A stretch of DNA of 64,000 nucleotides from Candidatus Mcinerneyibacteriota bacterium (GCA_016937175.1 JAFGWL010000056.1:202458-266457); one strand, 5' to 3'. Numbered from the stretch's first letter, positions 7,990 through 17,137 are shown. Made by a program: numbers and translations. The notes: a model not told the origin generated them from the letters alone.

Positions 7990-8664
7990 ATGAAAAGTGC
8001 TTTTTTTATCCGTATGTTCCCTAAAGAGACCCCGATCCAACTGCTTATCGAACACGCGGCTGTCCTGGAAGAGATCAGCCGGCTCATCAAACCCCTCATG
8101 GAAGCCTACTTTAACAATGAAGATATTCATGAGAGGATGAAGTTCATCTCCAAGCGTGAGAGTGACGCCGACGAGATCAAGTTCCAGATCAGAAGGATGC
8201 TCTCCCAGAGTGTCCGGACCCCCTTTGCCGTCAAGGACATCCTGGACTACCTTCATCTTCAGGATTCTCTCATCGACCGCTTTGAGGATGTGGCAAAAAA
8301 GCTCTCCCTGAACAAAGTGGAAGGGCTGGATGACTATATCAAGGATAAAGTCATGGAACTCGTGGATCAGGTGATCCAGTCCATCGATTATCTGGAAGAT
8401 ATGATCCGGGAAGTACGGAAAGTCATAAGCTACTCTTTTGCTTCTAAACTTCTAAAAAAGGAAGCCAATAACTATGTCAAGATCGAAGATATTGAAAACA
8501 GGGTCGACGACCTTTCCATCGAGATCGGAAAGTGGATCTATTCAAAAAAGAAGGAGATCAACCCTTTAGACCTTGTATTTTTCCGGGAGACGGTCCTCAT
8601 CCTGGTCCATATCACCGACAGAGCGGAAAACACCGCAGAGCTTTTAAAAGCTTTCTTGAAGTAA
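7990..8664 (+). CDS. DUF47 family protein (PhoU-like Pit accessory)
   Basis: 224 residues, almost wholly helical, of the DUF47/COG1392 family related to PhoU. ATG 7990 is chosen because AAGGAGGAG lies just upstream; longer in-frame readings start inside the promoter region. Conserved charged helices include KRESDADEIKFQIRRML and FRETVLILVHITDRAENTAE. DUF47 genes sit beside Pit phosphate permeases in many bacteria, as here (10 bp gap), and are thought to modulate phosphate transport. Confidence 0.92.
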   Translation: MKSAFFIRMFPKETPIQLLIEHAAVLEEISRLIKPLMEAYFNNEDIHERMKFISKRESDADEIKFQIRRMLSQSVRTPFAVKDILDYLHLQDSLIDRFEDVAKKLSLNKVEGLDDYIKDKVMELVDQVIQSIDYLEDMIREVRKVISYSFASKLLKKEANNYVKIEDIENRVDDLSIEIGKWIYSKKKEINPLDLVFFRETVLILVHITDRAENTAELLKAFLK

Positions 8665-8674
8665 AGGAGATGAT

Positions 8675-9880
8675 ATGACGATTCTCATCATCGCAGCGGT
8701 CATCGGGTTTGTCATGTCCATGGCCATCGGAGCCAATGACGTCGCGAACTCCATGGCCACCGCTGTAGGCGCTAAAGCCATCACCATCAAACAGGCGGTG
8801 ATCATAGCCGCCCTGCTGGAATTCACAGGAGCCTTCTTTTTCGGGAAGATGGTCACAGAGACCATCCGCAAAGGGATCGTAGATCCCTCTCTGATCAAAG
8901 AACCCAAGATCATGATCGCCGGAGCCTTCGCTGCCCTGGTCGCAGCCGCTATCTGGGTCTTTGTCTCCACCTTCTTCGCCCTTCCCATATCCACGACCCA
9001 TTCCATTGTAGGGGGAATGGCCGGTTTTGGAATCGTGGCCGTGGGATGGCATGCCATCAATTGGGGAAAGATGCTTTTTATCGTCTCCAGCTGGTTTCTC
9101 TCCCCTCTTCTCGGAGGGATCCTGGCCTATCTTGTCTTCCGGTTTATCTCCTGGGCCATCCTTCACCGGGAGTTTCCCCTGAATGCCGCGAAAAAAGTCG
9201 GCCCCTTCCTCATCGGGATCACCGTCTTTATTGTCATGCTGATGTTTTTCTCCAAGGCCCTTCATATGGATATCAACAGCAAACCCCTTCTCTGGTCCTC
9301 CCTTTTCGGCCTTGCCGCAACCGCTGTCAGCTTTTTTGTCCTGAAACGTGTAAAACCCAGAAACGATGAGTACCAAGCTGTCGAAGGGATCTTCCGCAGG
9401 ATGCAGGTAGTGACCTCCTGCTATGTCTCTCTCTCCCATGGAGCTAACGATGTGGCCAACGCTATCGGGCCCCTGGCAGCCATCTATGCCGTGGTGACCA
9501 CCGGGGTCGTAGGAGCCCAGGCAGGGATCCCCAAATATCTCCTCGGGCTGGGCGGACTGGGAATCGCCCTTGGTGTCGCTGTCCTGGGATATCGGGTCAT
9601 GCAGACGGTGGGAGATAATATCACAGAACTCAATAATACCCGGGGATTCTCCATTGATTTTTCTACAGCTACCACCGTTTTCCTGGCCTCTGTCTTCGGG
9701 CTCCCGGTCTCTTCAAGCCACACCGTTGTAGGCTCCATCGTGGGGGTAGGCATGGCCCGGGGGCTGGAAGCAATCAACCTGGATATTATCAAAAAGATCG
9801 CTCTCTCCTGGCTCCTGACAGTACCTCTGGCAGCAGGGACGGCAGCGCTTCTGTTCAAACTCTTTATCGGGTGGTTTTAG
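8675..9880 (+). CDS. pit: Pit-family inorganic phosphate permease
   Basis: 401 residues with about ten membrane segments. The two PD signature repeats are present: GANDVANSMATAVG near residue 15 and SHGANDVANAIGPL near residue 255, each followed by hydrophobic helices and SSSHT/STTHS motifs (ISTTHSIVGG, VSSSHTVVGS). Members are low-affinity phosphate:proton or phosphate:sodium symporters in the inner membrane. Second gene of the DUF47-pit pair; trmB follows after 3 bp, so the four genes through ppnP may be one transcript. Confidence 0.95.
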   Translation: MTILIIAAVIGFVMSMAIGANDVANSMATAVGAKAITIKQAVIIAALLEFTGAFFFGKMVTETIRKGIVDPSLIKEPKIMIAGAFAALVAAAIWVFVSTFFALPISTTHSIVGGMAGFGIVAVGWHAINWGKMLFIVSSWFLSPLLGGILAYLVFRFISWAILHREFPLNAAKKVGPFLIGITVFIVMLMFFSKALHMDINSKPLLWSSLFGLAATAVSFFVLKRVKPRNDEYQAVEGIFRRMQVVTSCYVSLSHGANDVANAIGPLAAIYAVVTTGVVGAQAGIPKYLLGLGGLGIALGVAVLGYRVMQTVGDNITELNNTRGFSIDFSTATTVFLASVFGLPVSSSHTVVGSIVGVGMARGLEAINLDIIKKIALSWLLTVPLAAGTAALLFKLFIGWF

Positions 9881-9883
9881 ATT

Positions 9884-10543
9884 GTGAGAAGCCGTCTGCG
9901 GACCATCAAACTCCCCCCTGAACTGTGGGGCCGGTATGTCCTGCCCTTGGGAGAAGAGAAGATGTCTGATGAGCTGAGCTCCTATATCGGGGAAAAAGGC
10001 CTTGTCATCGAATGCTGCTGCGGCAAAGGGGAATTCCTGGTTGAAGAGGCCCTTAAATATCCCGACAAGCATTTTCTCGGAATCGATTATGCCTATCCTG
10101 TGGTCCAGAGAGCGGTAAAAAGGGCTCACCAACATGGGCTGGATAATATCCGCTTTCTTCATGCGACCATGGAGAAGGCTTTCTCCCTTATCCCGCGCAC
10201 CGGACAGCTTGAACGCATCTATATCAATTTTTCCGATCCCTGGCCCAAAAAACGGCATTGGAAAAGACGAGTTGTTCAACAGGAGACTCTGCGCCTTATC
10301 CACAATGTCATGGAGGAAGAGACTGTTCTCTACATCGTTACGGATCATCCCGGTTACAAGGAGTGGATCAGGGACCAGCTCGATCAGGCCTCCTCCCTTC
10401 TCAGACCCGTGGAAGAGGAGTGGGCTGTCGAAAACCTGGATGAGTTTCATGAATCGGATTATATGATGAAAGGATTGGCGAGGGGGTATACCATCACCTT
10501 TTTTCTTGCCCGCCGGGCAGATACTCCCCGCCGCAATAATTGA
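9884..10543 (+). CDS. trmB: tRNA (guanine-N7-)-methyltransferase
   Basis: 219 residues. The SAM-binding loop is ECCCGKGEF near residue 47 (motif I, usually E-x-G-x-G; glycine is replaced here by Cys at some positions) and GIDYAYP is motif II. NFSDPWPKKRHWKRR is the diagnostic TrmB motif that contacts tRNA for m7G46 formation. Start is GTG 9884 without a strong ribosome site, 3 bp after the pit stop, so coupling is likely. The CCC run in motif I is unusual for the family. Confidence 0.92.
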   Translation: MRSRLRTIKLPPELWGRYVLPLGEEKMSDELSSYIGEKGLVIECCCGKGEFLVEEALKYPDKHFLGIDYAYPVVQRAVKRAHQHGLDNIRFLHATMEKAFSLIPRTGQLERIYINFSDPWPKKRHWKRRVVQQETLRLIHNVMEEETVLYIVTDHPGYKEWIRDQLDQASSLLRPVEEEWAVENLDEFHESDYMMKGLARGYTITFFLARRADTPRRNN

Positions 10544-10554
10544 AGGAGGTCTTT

Positions 10555-10866
10555 ATGGAATTCAAAGATGTCACTGTCATCGCAAAAGCCAATATCTACG
10601 ACCACGGAAAAGTCACCAGCCGGACCCTTCTCTTCCCCGACGGGACGAAGAAGACTCTGGGCATCATGATGCCTGGCCGCTACCATTTTAACACCTCTTC
10701 ATCGGAGCTCATGGAGATCCTGGGCGGCACAGCCCGTGTTCTTGTCAAAGGAGAGAAAGACTGGACATCGGTCAGTGAGGGAAAATCCTTCTCCGTACCC
10801 GCAGATTCCCACTTCGATATCGAAGTCGTTGAACTTCTGGATTACTGCTGTTCCTATAACGTCTGA
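10555..10866 (+). CDS. ppnP: Pyrimidine/purine nucleoside phosphorylase PpnP (YaiE/DUF1255)
   Basis: 103 residues, a small single-domain cupin-like protein. The pattern KVTSRTLLFPDGTKKTLGIM, PGRYHFNTSS, EILGGTARVLVKG, FSVPADSHFDIEV matches the PpnP family, which phosphorolyses a broad range of nucleosides to base and ribose-1-phosphate. ATG 10555 follows AAGGAGG. It ends the pit-trmB-ppnP run and is followed by a GC-rich hairpin. Confidence 0.88.
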   Translation: MEFKDVTVIAKANIYDHGKVTSRTLLFPDGTKKTLGIMMPGRYHFNTSSSELMEILGGTARVLVKGEKDWTSVSEGKSFSVPADSHFDIEVVELLDYCCSYNV

Positions 10867-10876
10867 GAGTGTAAGA

Positions 10877-10899
10877 GAGCGGGGCCTTCAGCCCCGCTC
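10877..10899. terminator. GC-rich hairpin between convergent genes
   Basis: GAGCGGGGC, loop CTTCA, GCCCCGCTC: a perfect 9-bp stem right between the ppnP stop and the stop of the convergent outer-membrane-like gene. There is no long T-run on either side, so it is a terminator-like element rather than a textbook intrinsic terminator. Confidence 0.6.
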
Positions 10900-10902
10900 A
10901 GA

Positions 10903-11604
10903 TCATTGAGGCCTGAATCTCACAAGGGCGGAAAAGCGTACATACTGATCGTCGTAGACTTTTGTCCCATCCTCATATCCCAGGGTGGAATCGTAATAAC
11001 CGCTTAACTCCAGGATGAAGGTATCGCTCAGTTCCCAGCCGATCCCTCCTCCAAACTCCCAGTAATCCTGATGGATCAGGTCATTCTCCTTGTCTGAAGC
11101 ACGGATATACTCCCCCGAAGCTATGAGATAAGAGGTATAGCTCACAGGAAGCTTTGCCTTTATCCCTACGGGGAAAAGATTTGTCCCGGTCGAAGCAGCA
11201 AAACCTGCATTGAAAGAAAAAAGGGCCTGGTCATAGTCAAGAGTCCCCAGCAGGTCGAGACGATAGTAGTCCGCTTTGTTCTCACAGAAATAGTAGCCGC
11301 CCTGAAGAGCCAGAAGGGTCTGATAAAGGAGGACTTTCCCACCCATATGCCACTCATCCATCTTCCACCCCTGATCGGCAAACTCGTAAGCATCGACCCC
11401 TATCCGGGCCTGAAAAAACGAGGACGGGGCATAGTAAAGAGAGGCTCCGACCATATTCATATCGGAATCCTCATTCATGATGATCCCGATGGAAGCTTCC
11501 GCTCCCGTAAAAATTGAAGTATCTCTCACTGAGAAATCAAATCCCCGGACAGAAGCGACAAACGCAACCACAATTAGAAGGGTCATCCCGATCTTTTTCT
11601 TCAT
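10903..11604 (-). CDS. Exported protein, probable outer-membrane beta-barrel
   Basis: 233 residues from ATG 11604, which follows AAAGGAG. The N-terminus MKKKIGMTLLIVVAFVASVRG is a cleavable signal peptide. The rest alternates short beta-strand-like segments rich in Tyr, Phe and Gly (for example ASLYYAPSSFFQARIGVDAY) and ends ...YVRFSALVRFRPQ, with a terminal aromatic-rich strand as in small outer-membrane barrels. No family recognised. Monocistronic between a convergent hairpin and a divergent nitroreductase. Confidence 0.7.
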   Translation of the reverse strand: MKKKIGMTLLIVVAFVASVRGFDFSVRDTSIFTGAEASIGIIMNEDSDMNMVGASLYYAPSSFFQARIGVDAYEFADQGWKMDEWHMGGKVLLYQTLLALQGGYYFCENKADYYRLDLLGTLDYDQALFSFNAGFAASTGTNLFPVGIKAKLPVSYTSYLIASGEYIRASDKENDLIHQDYWEFGGGIGWELSDTFILELSGYYDSTLGYEDGTKVYDDQYVRFSALVRFRPQ

Positions 11605-11690
11605 AGAACTCAACTCCTTTATTTTCTGATAATCAATTTTAATGGAATCAAAGGTGTTTGACAATAAAAAAGCAAAACCAGCCGTCGTTA

Positions 11691-11718
11691 TTGCAAAGGG
11701 GAGGAGAAGCCCTATAAT
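11691..11718 (+). promoter_or_regulatory. Promoter of the nitroreductase gene
   Basis: TTGCAA (11691-11696), 16-bp spacer, TATAAT (11713-11718), 23 bp before the ATG at 11742. Confidence 0.55.
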
Positions 11719-11741
11719 AGGGAAAAAGGGAAGGATAACAT

Positions 11742-12527
11742 ATGCGAAACGAAACAGTCAATCTTATGCTCAACCGAAAATCCATTCGCTCCTTTACAGA
11801 GCGCCAGCCGTCAGAAGTGGAGGTCGAAGTCCTCCTGGAAGCCGCCCGGCAGGCTCCCTTCGCTTATCAGGCCTATTCCATCCTCCTCCGGCGGGATAGA
11901 TCGAAAAACCCCTTCCATGCTCCTCTCACCTTTATTTTTTGCGCCGATCTCTATAAGATCGAACGCATGATGGAAATAAGGGGTTGGAAAAGATCCATGA
12001 ATGATATTTTTACCCTTCTCCTTGCTTTCCAGGATGCCGCTTATGCAGCCCAGAATATGGTCATCGCTGCAGAAAGCCTCAAAATGGGAAGCTGCTATAT
12101 CGGGGGCGCGCCGTTGGCAGCTCCGTCTCTGCGAAAAGAGTTCGATCTTCCGCCGCTGGTCTTTCCCCTGGTGGGACTTGCTGTAGGTTACCCCGGCGAA
12201 AACCCTCCGGTGCGTCCACGCTTCCCCCGCTCTTTTACCGTGATCGAAGGGAAATATCCACGCTGGAGTGAAGAAGAGGTCTCTGCTGCCATGGAGGTCA
12301 TGGATCAGGGATATCTTGACCAGGACTACTACCGTCAGGCGGGTTTTATGATCCCTTTAAAAGAGGGGATGGAAGAAAAGTATTCCTTTGACAACTATTC
12401 CTGGACGGAACATATCTCCCGTAAACTGGGGTTGTGGGAATCGTCTCCCGAGCGGATTGAAAAGCTCTTCAGGGAAAACGGCTTTTTGGGCGATGAGAAG
12501 GATCAGAAGACAGAGAGCCCGCTGTAG
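11742..12527 (+). CDS. Nitroreductase-family flavoprotein (NfsA-like)
   Basis: 261 residues. MLNRKSIRSFTERQ near the N-terminus is the FMN-phosphate-binding signature, and the later NMVIAAESLKMGSCYIGG and FPLVGLAVGYPGENPPVRPR segments match the larger NfsA/FRP subgroup of NAD(P)H-dependent flavin oxidoreductases. The C-terminal part (about 190-261) is the extra helical region of this subgroup. Physiological substrate unknown. Its 3' end overlaps the convergent glutaminase gene by 25 bp. Confidence 0.88.
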   Translation: MRNETVNLMLNRKSIRSFTERQPSEVEVEVLLEAARQAPFAYQAYSILLRRDRSKNPFHAPLTFIFCADLYKIERMMEIRGWKRSMNDIFTLLLAFQDAAYAAQNMVIAAESLKMGSCYIGGAPLAAPSLRKEFDLPPLVFPLVGLAVGYPGENPPVRPRFPRSFTVIEGKYPRWSEEEVSAAMEVMDQGYLDQDYYRQAGFMIPLKEGMEEKYSFDNYSWTEHISRKLGLWESSPERIEKLFRENGFLGDEKDQKTESPL

Positions 12528-13417
12528 GTCGTGAAAAGGTCCAGGGCTTCTATTCCCCGGAGAGAATTGCCGCAGGCATTCAGCTCCGGGCCCCAGAGAG
12601 CCAGGGAAAAATGTCCCGGAAGGATGGAGACGATCCCCCCTCCGACTCCGCTTTTTGAAGGCAGCCCCACACGGTATGCGAATTCTCCTGATTCATTGTA
12701 GAGTCCGGAGGTCATCATGAGCGAATTGAGCCGCTTGGTCAGAGAGGAGGTCAGGACTTGTTCCCCCGTCACGGGATGACGCCCTCCGTCAGCGAGAAAA
12801 AGGAATGCCCGGGCCAGGCTGATACAATCCATTGTTATGGCACAATGGCTGAAGTAGAGTTTCAGCACATCGTCAACTCCATGGCGGATATTTCCAAAAC
12901 TCTTCATAAAATGAGCCAGAGCGGCGTTTCGGTCTCCCTTCTCCTCCTCAGACAACGCGACCTCTTCGTCAGAAATGATGGAGTCGGAGCCGGCCAGCTC
13001 TCTGATAAAGCCGAGGATCTCCTCTAAAGGCCGGGGTAAATGGTCAAGGAGGATATCCGTGATCACCAGCGCCCCTCCGTTGATAAAGGGATTCCTGGGA
13101 ACCCCCTGTTCGACTTCCAGCTGGGCAAGAGAGTTGAAAGGATGTCCCGAAGGCTCCTTCCCCACACGTTTCCAGACTTGATCCCCTTCCTGCTTGAGAG
13201 CCAGAGCCAGGGTAAAGACTTTCGAAATACTCTGAATGGAAAAGGGCTTATCCACATCACCCGTGGTATAAAGACTGCCGTCCACTGTGGCCAGGGCTAT
13301 CCCGAACCGCCCGGGATCCACCCTCCCCAGGGCGGGAATATAATCAGCTACCTTTCCCTTCCCCCGGAAAGCCTCTGTCTCATGACAGACCCGCTCCAAC
13401 AGACCCTGATAATCCAT
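12503..13417 (-). CDS. glsA: Glutaminase A
   Basis: 304 residues of the serine-dependent beta-lactamase-like glutaminase family. FSIQSISKVFTLALAL carries the catalytic Ser-x-x-Lys, NPFINGGALV and KSGVGGGIVSILPG are family motifs. It converts glutamine to glutamate and ammonia in the cytosol. It lies 6 bp downstream of a GNAT gene on the same strand, so it is probably the second gene of that unit. Full-length compared with E. coli GlsA2 (about 308 residues). Confidence 0.95.
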   Translation of the reverse strand: MDYQGLLERVCHETEAFRGKGKVADYIPALGRVDPGRFGIALATVDGSLYTTGDVDKPFSIQSISKVFTLALALKQEGDQVWKRVGKEPSGHPFNSLAQLEVEQGVPRNPFINGGALVITDILLDHLPRPLEEILGFIRELAGSDSIISDEEVALSEEEKGDRNAALAHFMKSFGNIRHGVDDVLKLYFSHCAITMDCISLARAFLFLADGGRHPVTGEQVLTSSLTKRLNSLMMTSGLYNESGEFAYRVGLPSKSGVGGGIVSILPGHFSLALWGPELNACGNSLRGIEALDLFTTYSGLSVF

Positions 13418-13423
13418 TCACAC

Positions 13424-14236
13424 CTACCCGCTGTATCCTGTGCCCCTGTTAAAGATCATCTCGCTCTTCCGCTCTCCGGCCAGGGCTCCTGCTTTCATCA
13501 GAGGGCTTCTGAGCACTTCCTTGAACCCCCGTCTTTCAGCATAGGCCAAGGCTTTCTCATTCTCCTCGGGGATAATGGCAAAGGCCTCTTTCTGGGCCCA
13601 CATGGCTTCTAAAAGGAGTTCTCCCGCTTCAGCGTGGAGGGCTCCTATAGCCCCCGTCCCCAGGGCGGGAAGATAATATCCGGTGGCTCTTCCTTTCCTG
13701 TCATGGGTGATGCAGGCCCCCTCCATATACCGGGAAAGAAACTGTTGGCGCGTTTCTCCGGTGATGTAAGCATCCATCTCTCTGATATGATCATGATCCT
13801 CGGGGCCGGCCTTCTTTACCTCCGGCGGGATCTTAAAGTCCCCTTTGTCGGCGGATAAAAAAATATAATAACCGTTTACCCGAAAACCAAGGCGCTCATA
13901 GACCGGCTGTCCCATGGGAGTTGCAAAGAGACAAAACTGCTGACATCCCTGTCCGGCCAGAATGTCCATGCATTTCTTTGTCAGAGCTGTCCCGATACCC
14001 CGGTTACGAGAACTTTCCAGGACAGCTATATTTCCGAGCCAACCGCTTTCCCCGAAACAGAATGTGTTGGCATACCCCACAGGCTTCCCGTCAGATAGGG
14101 CGATAACAGCTTTGAAATAGCCGCTTTTGAAATGGAGGCTGAAAAGACTCTCCAGAGAGACCTGCCAGTTTTCCGGAAGAATCGGCTGGACATCTTTAAT
14201 GCGGGGCTCCTGCAACACATCCAGTAAATAATTCAT
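13424..14236 (-). CDS. GNAT-family N-acetyltransferase
   Basis: 270 residues. The N-terminal half is a GNAT domain with LGNIAVLESSRNRGIGTALT (acetyl-CoA pyrophosphate loop R-x-x-G-I-G) and PVYERLGFRVNGYYIFL at the substrate end. The C-terminal half (about 140-270) looks like a second degenerate GNAT-like or sterol-carrier-like domain. Substrate unknown. Sits between a DUF486 gene and glsA on the same strand with short gaps. Confidence 0.85.
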   Translation of the reverse strand: MNYLLDVLQEPRIKDVQPILPENWQVSLESLFSLHFKSGYFKAVIALSDGKPVGYANTFCFGESGWLGNIAVLESSRNRGIGTALTKKCMDILAGQGCQQFCLFATPMGQPVYERLGFRVNGYYIFLSADKGDFKIPPEVKKAGPEDHDHIREMDAYITGETRQQFLSRYMEGACITHDRKGRATGYYLPALGTGAIGALHAEAGELLLEAMWAQKEAFAIIPEENEKALAYAERRGFKEVLRSPLMKAGALAGERKSEMIFNRGTGYSG

Positions 14237-14248
14237 TTTCCCTCCTCC

Positions 14249-14623
14249 TCACGGCCGAAAAGCAAAATAGACAGCCAGAATCAGGCACAGAAAGGCCAAG
14301 GCATGATTCATCCTAAGCCCTCCCGTCTTGAAAAGAAAAGAGGCGATGACCATGAATACGGTCAGAGAGACAGCCTCCTGAAGCACCTTCAACTGAACCA
14401 GGCTAAAGGGCCCTCCGTTTTCAGAAAAACCGATCCTGTTAGCCGGAACTTGAAAAGAGTATTCGAACAGAGCGACACTCCAGCTCAGGACGATGACCGC
14501 CGTCAAACTGAGCTCAGAAAAGAAACGGATGCTTTTCAGCCTTAAATGACCATACCACGCCAATGTCATAAAGACATTGGAGACTGTGAGAAGAAGAAGG
14601 GTTGTAAGTGCTTTCTGTACCAT
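14249..14623 (-). CDS. DUF486 family small membrane protein
   Basis: 124 residues from ATG 14623, four membrane segments. TVSNVFMTLAWYGHL, SVALFEYSFQVPANRIG and GGPFSLVQLKVLQEAVSLTV are the conserved DUF486 signature blocks. The family resembles small multidrug-resistance-fold transporters, but no substrate is known. An upstream in-frame TTG at 14656 is an alternative start. Confidence 0.85.
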   Translation of the reverse strand: MVQKALTTLLLLTVSNVFMTLAWYGHLRLKSIRFFSELSLTAVIVLSWSVALFEYSFQVPANRIGFSENGGPFSLVQLKVLQEAVSLTVFMVIASFLFKTGGLRMNHALAFLCLILAVYFAFRP

Positions 14624-14676
14624 ATTATCTGCCAGAGCATAGCCTAAAGGAATCAAAAAGCAAGAAAATTTGTCAT

Positions 14677-16038
14677 TTATATCAAAGGGAAAGAGCGGTA
14701 CCGCTGCAGGGTTTCCAGCCTCTCTTTTCTGTGATCTACCAGAGGAGGAGGGTATCCCTTTTTGTCAGAGAGAGGGTCATGAAGGAACCCGGCGGAGACA
14801 CCGTTCAATTCGGGGATCCATTTCCTGATATAATCGCCCCGGGGGTCGAATCTTTTTTGCTGGAGCCAGGGGTTCATGATCCTGAAGTAAGGGGCCGCGT
14901 CACACCCGGTAGAGGCCGCCCATTGCCAATTCCCGTTATTGACGCAGGGGTCGTAATCTGTCAGCTGTGCGGCAAAAGCGAGTTCCCCTTCTTTCCAATG
15001 AATATGAAGGTCTTTAATAAGAAACGAAGCAGCAACCATACGGACACGGTTATGCATATGACCTGTCTCATCGAGTTCGCGCATTCCGGCATCCACAAGG
15101 GGAAAGCCCGTCTCGCCGCGGCGCCACTTTTCAAAATTCTCTCCCGGCTCCTCCCAGGGGATATCTTCGTATCGCTTCTGAAAACTACCCTGAAAGACAT
15201 GGGGAAAATGAAAAGCAATATGGGTAAAGAAATCGCGCCACAGGAGTTCAGATAAAAACGTCTCTGCCTCCCCGAACTCTTTCAGAGCCCTGTGCCACAC
15301 CTCACGCACCGACAACGTCCCGAACTTAAGGTGAGGGGAGAGACGGGATGTGGCGTCCTGAGCTGGAAAATCCCGTGAGGTCTTATAATCATCCCGGTTC
15401 AGAAAGGCTTTGAATCTCTCCAGTCCCCTCCGACGGCCCCCTTCTTTAAGGGAGCTTCCTCCCAGTTCGCGCAGATGGGGCAGCGAAAGGTTTTCGGGAA
15501 AAGAGCGGGTTGAAAATGTCCCGCGGGTAAGTTTTTCCGGAGAAGGGATGTCCATCTGAAAAGCCCTCTTTTTAAAAGGTGTAAAGACCCGGTAGGGCTC
15601 CCCGGAATGGGTCAGGAGTCCCTCCGGCGGGAAAAGGAGGCTCTGATGGATCAAATGGATCTCCGCCTGATGCTTCCGGCAGACTTCTGTCAGATTCTTT
15701 TCCCTTTCCCGTGCGAAGGGAGTATAGTCTTTCTGGCAGAAGAGGGCTTTGACCCCGTACTCCCTCAGAAGTCGGGAAAGGGTCTCTTCAGAACGCCCCC
15801 GGATGATGTTAAGGACCCCTCCTTTACCGGTGATGGCACGGGAGAGGTCTTCCAGCGATTCCAGCATGAATGAGAAGGCCCGGTTGCTGAAATATCTGTT
15901 CTCTTCCCCCTGGCGGGGATCCAGGATAAAAAGGGGAATGACTTCGCGGCACAAGCTCAACGCTTCATTCAAGGCCGGATTGTCTTCCACCCTCAGATCA
16001 CGGGTAAAGAGGTATATTCCTTTTGATATCTTTTCCAT
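14677..16038 (-). CDS. phr: Deoxyribodipyrimidine photolyase (class I cryptochrome/photolyase)
   Basis: 453 residues. Starts with LFTRDLRVEDNPAL (antenna domain) and the C-terminal FAD domain contains SRLSPHLKFGTLSVREVW, ELLWRDFFTHIAF and NNGNWQWAASTGCDAAPYFRIMNP, all class I CPD photolyase signatures. It repairs UV-induced pyrimidine dimers with blue light, which implies some light exposure in the habitat. There is no Shine-Dalgarno sequence before ATG 16038; a -10-like TATGCT ends 6 bp upstream, but I see no good -35. The phr stop is 54 bp from the DUF486 ATG. Confidence 0.93.
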   Translation of the reverse strand: MEKISKGIYLFTRDLRVEDNPALNEALSLCREVIPLFILDPRQGEENRYFSNRAFSFMLESLEDLSRAITGKGGVLNIIRGRSEETLSRLLREYGVKALFCQKDYTPFAREREKNLTEVCRKHQAEIHLIHQSLLFPPEGLLTHSGEPYRVFTPFKKRAFQMDIPSPEKLTRGTFSTRSFPENLSLPHLRELGGSSLKEGGRRRGLERFKAFLNRDDYKTSRDFPAQDATSRLSPHLKFGTLSVREVWHRALKEFGEAETFLSELLWRDFFTHIAFHFPHVFQGSFQKRYEDIPWEEPGENFEKWRRGETGFPLVDAGMRELDETGHMHNRVRMVAASFLIKDLHIHWKEGELAFAAQLTDYDPCVNNGNWQWAASTGCDAAPYFRIMNPWLQQKRFDPRGDYIRKWIPELNGVSAGFLHDPLSDKKGYPPPLVDHRKERLETLQRYRSFPLI

Positions 16039-16136
16039 GGGATAAGCATAACCTATTTTTGACTGAGGGGAAAGGTTGTAAACAATTCAGCTTTATGGTG
16101 TGTCTCATAAAAAAGAACTTTTTGAAAGGAGTCGAT

Positions 16137-17129
16137 ATGTCCCGATTATTCTCTTTTCTGGCTCTCCTGGGCCTCATGGTTTCACCGGCATCCGCCTCTC
16201 AGTCCATCGACGCCCCTCTTCCTTCTCCGGAAAAGGCCCGTCTTCTTCTTCCGGGTATTCTGAGCACCGGGTTGTTCGAACGCGACTTTACCCTCTCCCC
16301 TGAAGGAGACGAGATCTATTTTACTGTGATGGGACGTTCTTTTTCCGTTATCCTGGTCACAAACAAGGTAAAAGGAAAATGGAGCACCCCCCGGCCGGCC
16401 TCCTTTTCGGGCAAAAAAGAGTTTTTTGATGCCGAACCATGTCTCTCTCCGGGCGGAAAGAAGATCTACTTTCTCTCCACTCGCCCTTTGCCGGGAGACC
16501 CTCCTCATCCCGGATGGGGTTACGAGAATATCTGGATGGCCCATCGGACATCGGAAGGATGGAGTGACCCTGTCCCCCTGGGCCCGTCTGTGAATGACGG
16601 ACGCAATGTCTTCTACCCGACGTTCACCGGCGAAGGCACCCTTTATTATACGGCATCTCCCCGCGGCGGAGAAAGAAAATCGGATCTTTTCAGGGCTTTC
16701 CCCGAAAAAGATGGATTCTCCGCAGGAGAGAAGCTCCCTGAGCCTCTGAATACATTTCCCCTTCAATTCAACAGTGCTGTCGATCCTCAAGGAGAATATC
16801 TTCTTTTTCTGGCTGCCGGAAGTGAAGCGAATCAAAATGCTTCGGATATCTGGGTCTCTTTCCTTTCGGAGGATGACCGGTGGAGCAAGCCTCTTAACCT
16901 TGGGAGCGCTGTCAATTTCCCCGGCGGCAACGCTCAGTCGGTCTCCATCACCCCGGACGGCCGTTTTATCGTCTTTGCCATGACCTACGTAAATCCGGAT
17001 CTTCTTCCGCCGGAGATCACTTATGAGTCTTTGCAAAAATCCATGACTTCCCCACAGAACGGCCTCTCGGATCTCTACTGGATCGATGCCGGCCTTCTGA
17101 AAGGATTGAAAGCAAAAGCAGAGTGGTGA
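16137..17129 (+). CDS. Exported PD40/TolB-like beta-propeller protein
   Basis: 330 residues from ATG 16137 (GAAAGGAG upstream). Signal peptide MSRLFSFLALLGLMVSPASA. The mature part has repeated blocks of the type LSPEGDEIYFTV, LSPGGKKIYFLS, TGEGTLYYTAS, DPQGEYLLFLA and TPDGRFIVFAM, each followed by DIW/DLF/DLY segments: the PD40 (TolB/WD40-like) propeller. Such exported proteins often bind partners or glycans in the periplasm; no enzymatic motif seen. Stands alone between divergent photolyase and a convergent redox-protein gene. Confidence 0.82.
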   Translation: MSRLFSFLALLGLMVSPASASQSIDAPLPSPEKARLLLPGILSTGLFERDFTLSPEGDEIYFTVMGRSFSVILVTNKVKGKWSTPRPASFSGKKEFFDAEPCLSPGGKKIYFLSTRPLPGDPPHPGWGYENIWMAHRTSEGWSDPVPLGPSVNDGRNVFYPTFTGEGTLYYTASPRGGERKSDLFRAFPEKDGFSAGEKLPEPLNTFPLQFNSAVDPQGEYLLFLAAGSEANQNASDIWVSFLSEDDRWSKPLNLGSAVNFPGGNAQSVSITPDGRFIVFAMTYVNPDLLPPEITYESLQKSMTSPQNGLSDLYWIDAGLLKGLKAKAEW

Positions 17130-17137
17130 TAAGGGCC

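Noticed and set aside
8612-9439. 275-codon open frame antisense to pit
   Set aside because: The translation is Gly/Asp/His-rich low-complexity text created by reading Pit membrane codons backwards; no start signals.
10877-10899. Hairpin as part of a dispersed repeat family together with those at 22845, 40354 and 46998
   Set aside because: Stems share only GC-richness and tetraloop-like loops; their sequences differ, so they are independent terminators.
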